A DNA stretch of 40,848 nucleotides, taken from positions 1-40,848 of IMG/VR virus record IMGVR_UViG_3300045454_000021. One strand, 5' to 3'. The position numbers were made by a program, and so were the translations under genes. The DNA is from a virus. The notes under the pieces were generated by a model that was not told where the DNA came from, did not search any database, and saw nothing but the letters and a program-made list of their open reading frames with translations. Shown piece after piece: positions 1-6,237 of this stretch. The stretch's first letter is position 1. Each line of letters opens with the position of its first letter.

Positions 1-45
1 GGCAGGGGGCAAAGCCTCCTTGGCCATCCGATGCAGCCAGCATGA
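1..45 (+). CDS. 3' end of an upstream ORF (partial)
   Basis: Fourteen open codons end in a TGA at 43-45 that overlaps an ATG at 42 (ATGA), the same junction style used throughout this arm. That makes this plausibly the tail of a plus-strand gene cut by the window edge. The piece is too short to assign any function, and it could be chance. Confidence 0.3.
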   Translation, partial: GRGQSLLGHPMQPA

Positions 46-131
46 AAACCATCCCTGCCTCGCTCGCACATTCCCGATCCTGCCGCGTCAACAACACGAT
101 CGGGAACACTCAGAAAGGTAGGGCGGCATGA
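42..131 (+). CDS. 29-aa micro-ORF in ATGA chain
   Basis: It starts at the ATG overlapping the preceding TGA and ends in a TGA (129-131) overlapping the next ATG at 128. The 29-residue product is basic with no recognised domain. There is no strong Shine-Dalgarno, so translation would depend on coupling from upstream. It is supported only by the gapless overlap chain running from 42 to 965. Confidence 0.3.
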   Translation: MKTIPASLAHSRSCRVNNTIGNTQKGRAA

Positions 132-190
132 GTCGCCTCGGCCTCCCAGACGTGCCAGTCGAGTGGGTTGGGGAGAGGGGATACGAGTGA
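128..190 (+). CDS. 20-aa micro-ORF in ATGA chain
   Basis: The start is an ATG preceded by AAAGG about 8 nt upstream. The stop TGA at 188-190 overlaps the GTG of the next gene (GTGA). The product has no recognisable domain. It may be a short translated leader that couples translation of the downstream gene rather than a functional protein. Confidence 0.35.
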   Translation: MSRLGLPDVPVEWVGERGYE

Positions 191-363
191 CCGGCCAGTT
201 CATTGGCAAGGCCTACGCCAAGGGCTATGGCCTCTGCTACGTCGAGCACTTGGGCGGCGACCAGTTCCGCCTCACCCCACTCCGCAACCCCTACAACCGC
301 ATCATCCGACCACGAGGCGCCTTCCAGTGGCGCAAGACGACCAGACAGGAGACAGCTAGCTAA
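187..363 (+). CDS. Small phage protein, 58 aa
   Basis: I chose the GTG at 187 over an in-frame GTG at 163. It lies about 7 nt after a good Shine-Dalgarno (GGAGAGGGG) and overlaps the preceding stop as GTGA. The product is Tyr/Gly/Arg-rich with a short predicted beta-strand pattern and no family I recognise. The TAA stop (361-363) shares its last base with the next ATG. The stop lies inside the first copy of the AGCTAGCTAA element. Confidence 0.7.
   Translation: MTGQFIGKAYAKGYGLCYVEHLGGDQFRLTPLRNPYNRIIRPRGAFQWRKTTRQETAS
354..363 (+). repeat. AGCTAGCTAA element, copy 1
   Basis: Ten of the twelve bases of the palindrome TTAGCTAGCTAA, which recurs at gene borders in this prophage. Here it supplies the stop codon of the 58-aa gene. 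Confidence 0.6.
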
Positions 364-965
364 TGAAGCTGACCAAGGAGCAGGAGAAGACGCTCGCGAG
401 CATTCGCGAGGCGGACTACGAGTACCGCACACTCCGCGAAGCTGCCGAGCGCGAGATCCGCGATCTCGTCGAGAAGCGGGTCGAGGCGGCCAAGGCTCGG
501 CGCGACGTGCTCGTGTATCAGGCACGGCAGGGCAAGAACCCCATCCCCGTGCTCCGCATAGCGCGTGAAGGGCTGAGTACCACCGCCACGATCACCGCCT
601 ACCAGGCCATCGAGAACGGCAAGCTCTACGCCGAGCCGGCTGCCCCCAAGGGCGTCGAGGCGTCGGGCGACAGCTCCACCCCTGCTGAGTTCGTGCGCAC
701 GGGCCCCACCTCCTTCCGGGTCACGCCGAGCGTCAGCGAAGTGGCCACGATCCTCGGCATGATCGGTCTCGACAAGGCCGACTATGAGGCGAGTGAGCAG
801 CTGCAGTCGGCCGAGTTTGAGCTGTCGAATGGCGCGCTCGTGAGCGTCACGCCTGCTTTCGACCCGCAGACAGGTCGGCATCCGGTCGTCGCGCTGGTCC
901 AGGCCCCCTCGTCGCAGTATGGCCAGTCCGTGCGCAAGTGGGCCGAGGAGAACATCGCCGCATGA
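363..965 (+). CDS. Coiled-coil phage protein, 200 aa
   Basis: The start ATG overlaps the upstream TAA (TAATG) and the stop TGA overlaps the helicase ATG. Residues 1-60 are Glu/Lys/Arg-rich with heptad-like spacing, including repeated EAAKAR- and REAAEREI-type segments, so a helical coiled coil is likely. The C-terminal half looks globular. It is hypothetical. Its position directly before the helicase, with translational coupling, suggests a replication-associated partner, but no catalytic motif is visible. Confidence 0.85.
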   Translation: MKLTKEQEKTLASIREADYEYRTLREAAEREIRDLVEKRVEAAKARRDVLVYQARQGKNPIPVLRIAREGLSTTATITAYQAIENGKLYAEPAAPKGVEASGDSSTPAEFVRTGPTSFRVTPSVSEVATILGMIGLDKADYEASEQLQSAEFELSNGALVSVTPAFDPQTGRHPVVALVQAPSSQYGQSVRKWAEENIAA

Positions 966-3619
966 GTGCTGCCGTGAAGTTCCTCCCGTGTGACTGGTCG
1001 CTCTCCGACGAAGAGGCGAAGCTAGCTGGCCGCATCACGGTCAGCCAGGAGGTCGCCATCCTTGCTGCGCTCGAGCAAATCGGCACCTCGGGAGGCTTCA
1101 TCATCGGGGACGACCCCGGATTCGGCAAGACTGGGGTGGGTGCCGAGATTATAGTCCGAGGCGGCTTCGAGCGCGTTCTACTAATCGCCCTCGGCGACAC
1201 CCACAAGCAGTGGGATGAGCGCATTCGCCTGCAGTCAGACGGTCGGCTCGGCTGCCGCATCATGAACGGCAGCAAGGCGGGACGCGCCGAGTACGAGGCC
1301 TTCATGAAGCACGAGCCCGGGATCTTCATCGCCACGGCAGACTTCCTGCGTGAGAAGGACTGGGAGTCGGTGATCCAGCGCGACGACATGGGCCGCCCGA
1401 TCTACGACGTCGACAAGAAGACCGGCCTAATCAAGCTCAAGCCACGCAAGGAGGGGGAGATCGGCCCAGCCGAGTTCCCCATCTTCAAGACCAAGAGCGA
1501 GCACAAAGGCGTCTACCGCAAGTTCGCGCGCAAGCCGCTGGATGCTGTCGTTTTTGACGAGTGTTTTGTTGCGGGGACTTTGGTAGATACCCCACGCGGG
1601 CCGAAGGCGATTGAATCTCTCGTTGCTGGGGATGAGGTATACGGTTACAATCACGAGTCCGGGCGAGTCGTGGTTACGACAGTTGCCGGATCAATGCGCA
1701 GGATGAGTCAAGAGGTTCTTCCGTGTGGCGCAACGGCTAATCATCCGTTTTATGTTGATGGTGTTGGCTATACGCCAGCTGCCGACCTGACCAGAGAGGA
1801 TCGCCTACTTGAGCGACACGGTGAAGGCGTGCGAGCAGTGCGGGCAGGAGTACGTGCCATATCGGGGAAACCAATTGCAGAGGTTCTGCGGCCGGAGATG
1901 CTCGAACACTTGGAGAGCGAAGAACCGTCCGGATCTCATGGCGACCCTTCGGGCCGGGAGAGCAAGGTGGGCATCTTCACCAGATGGGAAGCGCTCGATA
2001 TCGGAGACCTCGAGGCGCAACTGGGATCAAGCTGCCCGCGAAGCCCAATCTCGACGCATGTCGGAGGCGAACCCATCGAGAAGTCCAGAGGTGGTCGAGC
2101 GTCAGAAGGCATCTCGACTCGCATCTGGGGCCACATACGCGCACCTTTCGGGCGGAAACGGTCGGGGCATGACGGTTCCACAGGAGCAGCTACTCTCCCT
2201 GCTGGGGGAGGGGTGGAAGCCGGAATTCATTGTGCCAACCCGGTCTCGCAGGGGCCTCGGGGAGCTGCCTACTCACTACAAGATCGACCTAGCGTTGCCC
2301 GAAATTTTGCTAGCAGTCGAGTGCGACGGGGAGTCTCACAATTCGAAGACCGGGAAGAGCAGAGATGTGAGGAAGGACACGTTTCTCACATCTCAGGGGT
2401 GGACAGTCTTGCGATTCTCCAACCGCGAGATATTGGGCGATACGAAGCAGTGCGTCGAGAAAATCTTCAGAGTCGCCCTGAGGCTGTCTACAACATCGAG
2501 ACAGGGACATCGAACTACTTCGTAGATGGGGTACTGGTTCACAATTGCCAGGCGATCGCGAACCGCAAGTCGGCCACGAGGCGCACAATCTACTCGATCA
2601 AGGCGCGGCTTCGCGGCGCACTCTCGGGAACGTGGTTCCTGAACGCGCTCGAGAACATGTGGTCGGTGTCGAGGTGGGTGTGGCCAGGAGAAAACCCTGA
2701 GACGGGTCAGCCGTATGTTGAGACCAACCATGATGTGTGGAAGTCGCGCTATCTACTCTCGGAGGTCGTCTCGAGCGCCAAGGGGCGTGTGGTCAAGGTG
2801 GGGCGCCAGGAGCGGGTGCTTACCCGAGTAGTTGGCGAACGAGTTCAGGGTGAGTTCGTTGGCACGCTGCCCTGCTACATTCGTCGTGAAATGCCGCAGG
2901 TTCCCGATCCGGCAGTTATCCGCCTGCCGGCAACTCCGCAGCAGGCAGCACAGATGGAGGAGCTGCAGAAGGATCTGGTGACCTGGGTTCTGGACTGGCA
3001 GGGCAACGAGATCCCGCTCGTCGTCGACCTGCCGCCTATCCTTCGCATGCGCTTGCGCCAGGTGACGATCGCAGAGCTCTCGCTGGACTACGACGAAGAT
3101 GGTTCCGAGCGGGTGTACTTCCGTGATGAGGCGTCGTCGGCCAAGCTCGGCCCCATTCGCTCGATCATCGAGGGGCCCTGGGCTGGCCAGCCCGTACTGA
3201 TCTACACCGACTCCAAGATCGGTGCGCACTTCATCGCGGGTCGGATGCAGCGTGCCGGCGTTGACGCGCGCACCTGGACCGGCGACCTCAGTCGCCCCGA
3301 GCGCGAGAAGCTCAAGCAGGCCTTCCTGGCGGGGGAGTTCGACTACCTCGTGGTCACCGTGCAGTCGTTCGGGACCGGCATCGACGGGTTCCAGCGTCGG
3401 TGCAACAAGGTCATCTGGGTCTCGGAGGCCGACGGCAACCCGGCGCTGAACCGTCAGGCGATCGCGCGCATTTTCCGCCCCGGAATGACCGAGGAAAACG
3501 GCGGCTTTGCCCACGTGAAGCTCGTCATCGAAGACAGCGTCGACGAGATCTCGATGCAACAGCTCATCAACAAGGCCTGGGCAATTCGCGCGGCCATGAA
3601 CGGAGGAATTGCAGCATGA
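962..3619 (+). CDS. SNF2/DEAD-like helicase precursor containing an intein
   Basis: An 885-aa precursor. The ATG at 962 overlaps the upstream stop (ATGA) and is preferred over an in-frame upstream codon. The N-extein has a Walker A motif (GDDPGFGKT, residues 49-57) and motif II (VVFDE, to residue 200). An intein occupies residues 201-528. The C-extein resumes at Cys529 and carries motif III (LSGTW), a second RecA-like domain (VLIYTDSK, then VVTVQSFGTGID) and a motif VI-like arginine finger (NRQAIARIFRPG, near residue 835). After splicing the enzyme would be about 557 aa, a normal size for a phage SF2 helicase in replication or recombination. The stop overlaps a downstream ATG. The family is confident; the exact role is inferred. 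Confidence 0.95.
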   Translation: MSAAVKFLPCDWSLSDEEAKLAGRITVSQEVAILAALEQIGTSGGFIIGDDPGFGKTGVGAEIIVRGGFERVLLIALGDTHKQWDERIRLQSDGRLGCRIMNGSKAGRAEYEAFMKHEPGIFIATADFLREKDWESVIQRDDMGRPIYDVDKKTGLIKLKPRKEGEIGPAEFPIFKTKSEHKGVYRKFARKPLDAVVFDECFVAGTLVDTPRGPKAIESLVAGDEVYGYNHESGRVVVTTVAGSMRRMSQEVLPCGATANHPFYVDGVGYTPAADLTREDRLLERHGEGVRAVRAGVRAISGKPIAEVLRPEMLEHLESEEPSGSHGDPSGRESKVGIFTRWEALDIGDLEAQLGSSCPRSPISTHVGGEPIEKSRGGRASEGISTRIWGHIRAPFGRKRSGHDGSTGAATLPAGGGVEAGIHCANPVSQGPRGAAYSLQDRPSVARNFASSRVRRGVSQFEDREEQRCEEGHVSHISGVDSLAILQPRDIGRYEAVRRENLQSRPEAVYNIETGTSNYFVDGVLVHNCQAIANRKSATRRTIYSIKARLRGALSGTWFLNALENMWSVSRWVWPGENPETGQPYVETNHDVWKSRYLLSEVVSSAKGRVVKVGRQERVLTRVVGERVQGEFVGTLPCYIRREMPQVPDPAVIRLPATPQQAAQMEELQKDLVTWVLDWQGNEIPLVVDLPPILRMRLRQVTIAELSLDYDEDGSERVYFRDEASSAKLGPIRSIIEGPWAGQPVLIYTDSKIGAHFIAGRMQRAGVDARTWTGDLSRPEREKLKQAFLAGEFDYLVVTVQSFGTGIDGFQRRCNKVIWVSEADGNPALNRQAIARIFRPGMTEENGGFAHVKLVIEDSVDEISMQQLINKAWAIRAAMNGGIAA
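1562..2545 (+). other. Intein (328 codons) in helicase motif II
   Basis: It begins with Cys201 and block A (CFVAGTLVDTPRGPKAIESL). A block B-like segment follows (GATANHPFYVDG, with the Thr and His of the TxxH motif). It ends with a block F/G segment (VYNIETGTSNYFVDGVLVHN) just before Cys529. First residue Cys, last residues His-Asn and a +1 Cys are the class 1 splicing set. Insertion is between the Glu and Cys of the DEC sequence in the helicase ATPase motif. Between the splicing blocks the intein frame shows no LAGLIDADG or HNH domain. It reads as low-information sequence because this DNA encodes a homing endonuclease in another frame. Base composition is visibly lower in GC than the flanking exteins, consistent with recent acquisition. 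Confidence 0.95.
1809..2525 (+). CDS. Intein-nested homing endonuclease, different frame (Zn finger + Vsr/DUF559-like)
   Basis: A 238-aa ORF lying wholly inside the intein but in another reading frame. The TTG start at 1809 follows a Shine-Dalgarno (GAGAGGA, 1794-1800) by 8 nt. Residues 8-31 form a Cys4 zinc finger (C8, C11, C27, C31). Residues 50-118 are basic with NUMOD3-like helical repeats (SETSRRNWDQ, then SRRMSEANPSRS). Residues 125-222 match the Vsr/DUF559 nuclease fold: KIDLAL, then VECDGESH, then DVRKD and a GWTVLRFSN strand. Candidate catalytic residues are D160, E171, D173, H177 and D186. It would cut intein-less helicase alleles to drive intein homing. The last 13 codons (from 2486) overlap the intein block F sequence, so that short stretch is constrained in both frames. 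Confidence 0.86.
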   Translation: MSDTVKACEQCGQEYVPYRGNQLQRFCGRRCSNTWRAKNRPDLMATLRAGRARWASSPDGKRSISETSRRNWDQAAREAQSRRMSEANPSRSPEVVERQKASRLASGATYAHLSGGNGRGMTVPQEQLLSLLGEGWKPEFIVPTRSRRGLGELPTHYKIDLALPEILLAVECDGESHNSKTGKSRDVRKDTFLTSQGWTVLRFSNREILGDTKQCVEKIFRVALRLSTTSRQGHRTTS

Positions 3620-3663
3620 CCACCTACACCAACCAACCGAACCGTACCCAGGAGGAGAAATGA
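3616..3663 (+). CDS. 15-aa micro-ORF at helicase 3' end
   Basis: ATGA overlap with the helicase stop at one end and ATGA overlap with the next gene at the other. The peptide ends NQPNRTQEEK, which is the translation of the repeated RBS-bearing sequence. It is probably a coupling leader or a by-product of the repeat, not a functional protein. Confidence 0.3.
   Translation: MTTYTNQPNRTQEEK
3640..3656 (+). repeat. Start-associated repeat, copy 1
   Basis: AACCGTACCCAGGAGGA is identical at four sites in the window, each 3-4 nt before a start codon and supplying its Shine-Dalgarno (AGGAGGA). This copy serves the gene starting at 3660. Confidence 0.85.
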
Positions 3664-3998
3664 GCAACGGAATCGACATGATCGCAGCCGAGCGCGAGCG
3701 ACAGATCACCGAAGAGGGGTACACCGCTGAGCACGATCGGGACCATGCTGCGGAACTTGCCTGGGCCGCTCGCTGCTACGTCGAAAACACGGCTATGGGA
3801 CTGACGGGCCAGCCGACAGTCACGCCTGGCAAGGACTGGCGTGCGGAGGACGGGCCAGATTTCCAGGAGTTCCCGTGGCCGTGGCATAGGGCCTACTGGA
3901 AGCCGACCGGAGACCCGGTGCGTGACCTGACGAAGGCGGGCGCGCTCATCGCTGCCGCGATCGACTCGCTCACAGCTCAAGAGGATGGGGGCCATTGA
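3660..3998 (+). CDS. Conserved phage protein, 112 aa
   Basis: The ATG at 3660 sits 3 nt after the AGGAGGA of the start-associated repeat. The N-terminal pattern AAERERQITEEGYTAEHD, followed by an Ala-rich helix and a Trp/Pro-rich centre (EFPWPWHRAYWKP), recalls a small protein common in phages and prophages of many hosts. I know of no established function for it. It may be a helical nucleotide-metabolism accessory, but that is a guess. The stop overlaps the next ATG (TGATG). Confidence 0.85.
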   Translation: MSNGIDMIAAERERQITEEGYTAEHDRDHAAELAWAARCYVENTAMGLTGQPTVTPGKDWRAEDGPDFQEFPWPWHRAYWKPTGDPVRDLTKAGALIAAAIDSLTAQEDGGH

Positions 3999-4342
3999 TG
4001 CCTGAGCAGTGGCCGATGCGCCAGAACCACATCACAATCCCAAGGCCGCACGTTCCGTTCGGCCCCGAGGGCGTCCCGGAGCGGATCGCTGACGCCGACT
4101 ACATCCAGGACGCGGCGTGGAAGATCGAGAAGGGCTATCCAGTCGGCGGGTCAAACGTCACGCGCACTGTCGTCAACCTGCTTCACTCCGTGGCCGAATC
4201 CCTACGCCGTGACCATGACGAGCACGCCAAGCACTGGTGGGCGTGTGCGGTGAATGCGCCACGTCCAGAGTGGGTCGGGCCGTGCGACTGCGACCTGTCT
4301 CGACAGCGCATCCAAGACCAAACGGATGAGGGTACGCCATGA
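3998..4342 (+). CDS. Hypothetical phage protein, 114 aa
   Basis: ATG at 3998 in a TGATG overlap. An upstream TTG at 3995 is possible but less likely. The product has a mid-region helix (ADYIQDAAWKIEKGYPVGG) and a C-terminal Cys-Asp-Cys stretch (WVGPCDCDLSRQR). No family is recognised. The stop overlaps the next ATG as ATGA. Confidence 0.82.
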   Translation: MPEQWPMRQNHITIPRPHVPFGPEGVPERIADADYIQDAAWKIEKGYPVGGSNVTRTVVNLLHSVAESLRRDHDEHAKHWWACAVNAPRPEWVGPCDCDLSRQRIQDQTDEGTP

Positions 4343-4392
4343 GTGCCCACCGTCTCGCGGCTGGCATTCCGAAACCGGGTGATCCGTCATGA
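4339..4392 (+). CDS. 17-aa micro-ORF
   Basis: ATGA overlaps at both ends. The peptide ends PKPGDPS, which is encoded by the second intercistronic repeat (4375-4392). Such a short ORF may act only in translational coupling. Confidence 0.35.
   Translation: MSAHRLAAGIPKPGDPS
4375..4392 (+). repeat. GDPS/ATGA junction repeat, copy 1
   Basis: CCGGGTGATCCGTCATGA encodes the C-terminus GDPS of one ORF and the overlapping ATG of the next. The same sequence occurs inverted at 38085-38102 and 38586-38603, and a 15-nt version occurs at 37038-37052. Confidence 0.8.
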
Positions 4393-4535
4393 GCGGTGAT
4401 CCGCTGGATTGCCCGGGTTGCGGGTATGACCAGATGGCACCGCATAACGGGCTGGGCGACTGCGCGCCCGCACCCGACATCGCCGGGAGTACCGGCACCG
4501 GAAACCAACAGAACCGTACCCAGGAGGAAGCATGA
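4389..4535 (+). CDS. Small Cys-motif protein, 48 aa (left-arm paralogue)
   Basis: It starts in an ATGA overlap. The core is CPGCGYDQMAPHNGLGDC, a compact Cys/His motif likely to bind zinc. A close paralogue is encoded on the opposite strand at 38470-38589 (CPACGYDPMAPHNGLGDC). The C-terminus NRTQEEA comes from the start-associated repeat at 4512-4528. Function unknown. Conservation of the core in both arms argues it is a real gene. Confidence 0.72.
   Translation: MSGDPLDCPGCGYDQMAPHNGLGDCAPAPDIAGSTGTGNQQNRTQEEA
4483..4508 (+). repeat. 26-nt direct repeat, copy A
   Basis: A 26-nt sequence (begins CCGGGAGTACCGGCACCGG, ends AAACCAA) is repeated exactly at 4842-4867. Both copies encode the C-terminal peptide GSTGTGNQ of consecutive genes, so it is another junction cassette. 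Confidence 0.85.
4512..4528 (+). repeat. Start-associated repeat, copy 2
   Basis: A copy of AACCGTACCCAGGAGGA 3 nt before the ATG at 4532, supplying the Shine-Dalgarno for that gene. Confidence 0.85.
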
Positions 4536-4885
4536 GGGGCGATCCGAAAACCGAGGCTGTGGCCGACAAGCTCGCGAGAGCGCTCGACGGCAATGGTGGC
4601 GATGACCTCGGGTTAGCCGAGGGTGAGGGCGCTCTGCACCTGGCGCTCGACTATCCGATCCGTGAGGCGATCGAGGATGTGTACGCAGACTGCGGCGACT
4701 CGACACCATCGGTCCTCTCCACCAACATCGCGCAGCGACTCGCCTACCTGCTGCCGAAGGCGTTGATCGAGGCGTTTCCCTCATTGGCACGCAGTTCGGC
4801 AGATCCGTCGCCCAGCGCTGCGGAATCCGTACCTGATCAGCCCGGGAGTACCGGCACCGGAAACCAAACGGATGGGGGCCAGTGA
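4532..4885 (+). CDS. Hypothetical phage protein, 117 aa
   Basis: The ATG overlaps the upstream stop and follows AGGAGGA. It is an acidic, helical protein (TEAVADKLARALDG, then REAIEDVYADCGD) with a Ser/Pro-rich tail ending in the repeat-encoded GSTGTGNQTDGGQ. The helical middle (NIAQRLAYLLPKALIEAF) suggests a small folded domain. No family is recognised. Confidence 0.8.
   Translation: MRGDPKTEAVADKLARALDGNGGDDLGLAEGEGALHLALDYPIREAIEDVYADCGDSTPSVLSTNIAQRLAYLLPKALIEAFPSLARSSADPSPSAAESVPDQPGSTGTGNQTDGGQ
4842..4867 (+). repeat. 26-nt direct repeat, copy B
   Basis: Second exact copy of the junction cassette at 4483-4508, at the 3' end of the 117-aa gene. Confidence 0.85.
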
Positions 4886-5124
4886 TGGAGCCAACCGACG
4901 ATCAGGTGGAACGTATGGCGCGTACATTCCACGCCCGTACCAGAGAGGGACGTGACGGATTCGCCTGGCCGATCAATGGCGAGCGGAACCGTCAGCGGAG
5001 CTTGGATGACGCGCGGCGCGCGCTCAGGTACGTGCTCAACGGACCGGGTGATCCGTGCTGTGGCCTGTGCGGACTCAACTGGCGCACATGCCGGTGTGGC
5101 GAACCGGAAGGACAGGAAGCATGA
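4885..5124 (+). CDS. Cys-rich small protein, 79 aa
   Basis: I chose the ATG at 4885 (TGATG overlap, GGGGG upstream). A GTG at 4882 adds one residue. The first half is helical and charged. The C-terminus has five Cys in a tight cluster (CCGLCGLNWRTCRCGE), a probable zinc-binding knuckle resembling those of right-arm genes. Function unknown. Confidence 0.78.
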   Translation: MEPTDDQVERMARTFHARTREGRDGFAWPINGERNRQRSLDDARRALRYVLNGPGDPCCGLCGLNWRTCRCGEPEGQEA

Positions 5125-5285
5125 GCTTCACCGAAGTTACGAGCGCGATGGGCTGGTCAGGCCTTTACGAGCACTGCCCATGCTGCAACGAGGGGTGCAA
5201 GACCCCGCACTTCGCGCCGTGCGTTGATAGGCGGCACGACACACCACAGCTGCCCACATCGATCGAAGGTGAGACGAAGAAATGA
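5121..5285 (+). CDS. Cys-rich small protein, 54 aa
   Basis: ATGA overlap at the start and end, with GGACAGGAAG just upstream. The motif HCPCCNEGCKTPHFAPC (residues 20-36) has five Cys and two His, so a zinc-binding fold is likely. No family is recognised. Confidence 0.75.
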   Translation: MSFTEVTSAMGWSGLYEHCPCCNEGCKTPHFAPCVDRRHDTPQLPTSIEGETKK

Positions 5286-5509
5286 CGGCGGACGTGCTGA
5301 CTGACATGGGAACGCCGATTCCGCCAGACCTGATGGAGAAGTGGTGCCAAACGTGGGCCGATGGCGACAGGCGACTGCGCGTACAGGAGATCTCGCTGAA
5401 AGTGCTCGGCCGACACCTGCCGCCCACTCCGGGTCAACTGTGGGAGCGCGTGCGCGAGGCGGCTTCGGTCAGCGCAAACATACCGCAGGCGTATACCAGC
5501 GCTGACTAG
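5282..5509 (+). CDS. Hypothetical small phage protein, 75 aa
   Basis: The start is in an ATGA overlap. The product is mostly helical with a Trp-rich segment (LMEKWCQTWADGD) and a second helix (QLWERVREAASVSA). It is the last gene of the overlapping chain before a 32-nt spacer. No recognised domain. Confidence 0.78.
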   Translation: MTADVLTDMGTPIPPDLMEKWCQTWADGDRRLRVQEISLKVLGRHLPPTPGQLWERVREAASVSANIPQAYTSAD

Positions 5510-5541
5510 CGAAACCACGAGCGAAACAGGAAGGAGCAGGG

Positions 5542-5937
5542 ATGCACCCGAAAAACCGCAAAGTGCCGGCGGACGCCATCATCAGGCGTGACGCGAAGTC
5601 CGCATCACCACGGGAGCTCGCGCTCAAGTACGGCGTGACCGTCTCGGTGATGAGGCGCAAGCTCAGGGCGCTGGGTCTACTGGATGGCGAGAAGCCACGC
5701 GGCTACACCCAAGAGGAGGTAGCTCGGATCAACACACTCATCGAAGAGGGAATGCCGACGGTTTGGATCGCGGAGGGCACGGGGCGAACCGACAGATCAA
5801 TCTCGAGGCGCTTCAGCGGGCATCCGGCCATCGAAGAACGCAATCGTCAATGGAACTCAACATGGGGCCAAATCAAGAACCGTTCGCAGTTGCTCGAGCT
5901 TCACCGGCAGTTCGCGCCTCCGATAAAGGTCAGGTAG
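5542..5937 (+). CDS. Helix-turn-helix DNA-binding protein, 131 aa
   Basis: The ATG follows GGAAGGAGCAGGG. Two HTH-like segments are visible. Residues 20-45 (SPRELALKYGVTVSVMRRKL) resemble a resolvase/sigma-like recognition helix. Residues 60-90 (EEVARINTLIEEGMPTVWIA, continuing to DRSISRRFSG) form a second. The tail is basic. It is likely a phage transcription regulator acting on promoters close by, since the promoter at 5958 lies just downstream. The target is not known. Confidence 0.85.
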   Translation: MHPKNRKVPADAIIRRDAKSASPRELALKYGVTVSVMRRKLRALGLLDGEKPRGYTQEEVARINTLIEEGMPTVWIAEGTGRTDRSISRRFSGHPAIEERNRQWNSTWGQIKNRSQLLELHRQFAPPIKVR

Positions 5938-5957
5938 CGGCAATCTTCGACGTGCCC

Positions 5958-5963
5958 TAGACT
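5958..5963 (+). promoter_or_regulatory. TAGACT -10 element
   Basis: TAGACTCC is followed by a 25-nt leader with GAGAGGGG before the ATG at 5989. The same hexamer occurs at other unit starts (8244 plus; 16639, 18907, 24672, 32232, 35053 and 36426 minus). No convincing -35 is seen. The leader contains the palindrome CTCTCTAGAGAG. Confidence 0.55.
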
Positions 5964-5988
5964 CCCCGCTCTCTAGAGAGGGGTGCCC

Positions 5989-6237
5989 ATGACGGATACC
6001 GAAGCCAAGATTGCTGCCGTGCGCAGCTTCCTCAAGTTCGTCGATGAGAGTCCACTCGTCGCACGGGAGGATCGCGAATCGCAGATTCAGGCCTTCAGGG
6101 ATCACCTATTGTCGAGACAGCGAGAGGCGGCGGTGCGCGATGCGATCGACCTACTCACCGAGGCCGAGTTCGACAAGCCCGAATTCCTTCGCGACAAGGT
6201 CGAATCCGCTCGCCGAACCCTCGAGCTGTCCCTGTGA
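5989..6237 (+). CDS. Small helical phage protein, 82 aa
   Basis: The ATG at 5989 was chosen because GAGAGGGG lies about 7 nt upstream. An in-frame GTG sits two codons earlier. The protein is charged and all-helical (EAKIAAVRSFLKFVDES, then EAAVRDAIDLLTEAEFDKP) with no recognised family. Its stop overlaps the GTG of the WhiB-like gene, so the two are co-transcribed and probably coupled. Confidence 0.82.
   Translation: MTDTEAKIAAVRSFLKFVDESPLVAREDRESQIQAFRDHLLSRQREAAVRDAIDLLTEAEFDKPEFLRDKVESARRTLELSL

Noticed and set aside
1809-2525. Reading the nested endonuclease as a sequencing frameshift of an in-frame intein domain
   Set aside because: The helicase/intein frame is continuous on both sides with intact block F and G. 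The nested frame has its own Shine-Dalgarno, start and stop, so two compensating errors would be needed. It is kept as a refutation test.
2753-3724. A 323-codon minus-strand ORF opposite the helicase C-extein
   Set aside because: Antisense shadow of conserved helicase motifs; no motif, no Shine-Dalgarno, no partner genes on that strand.
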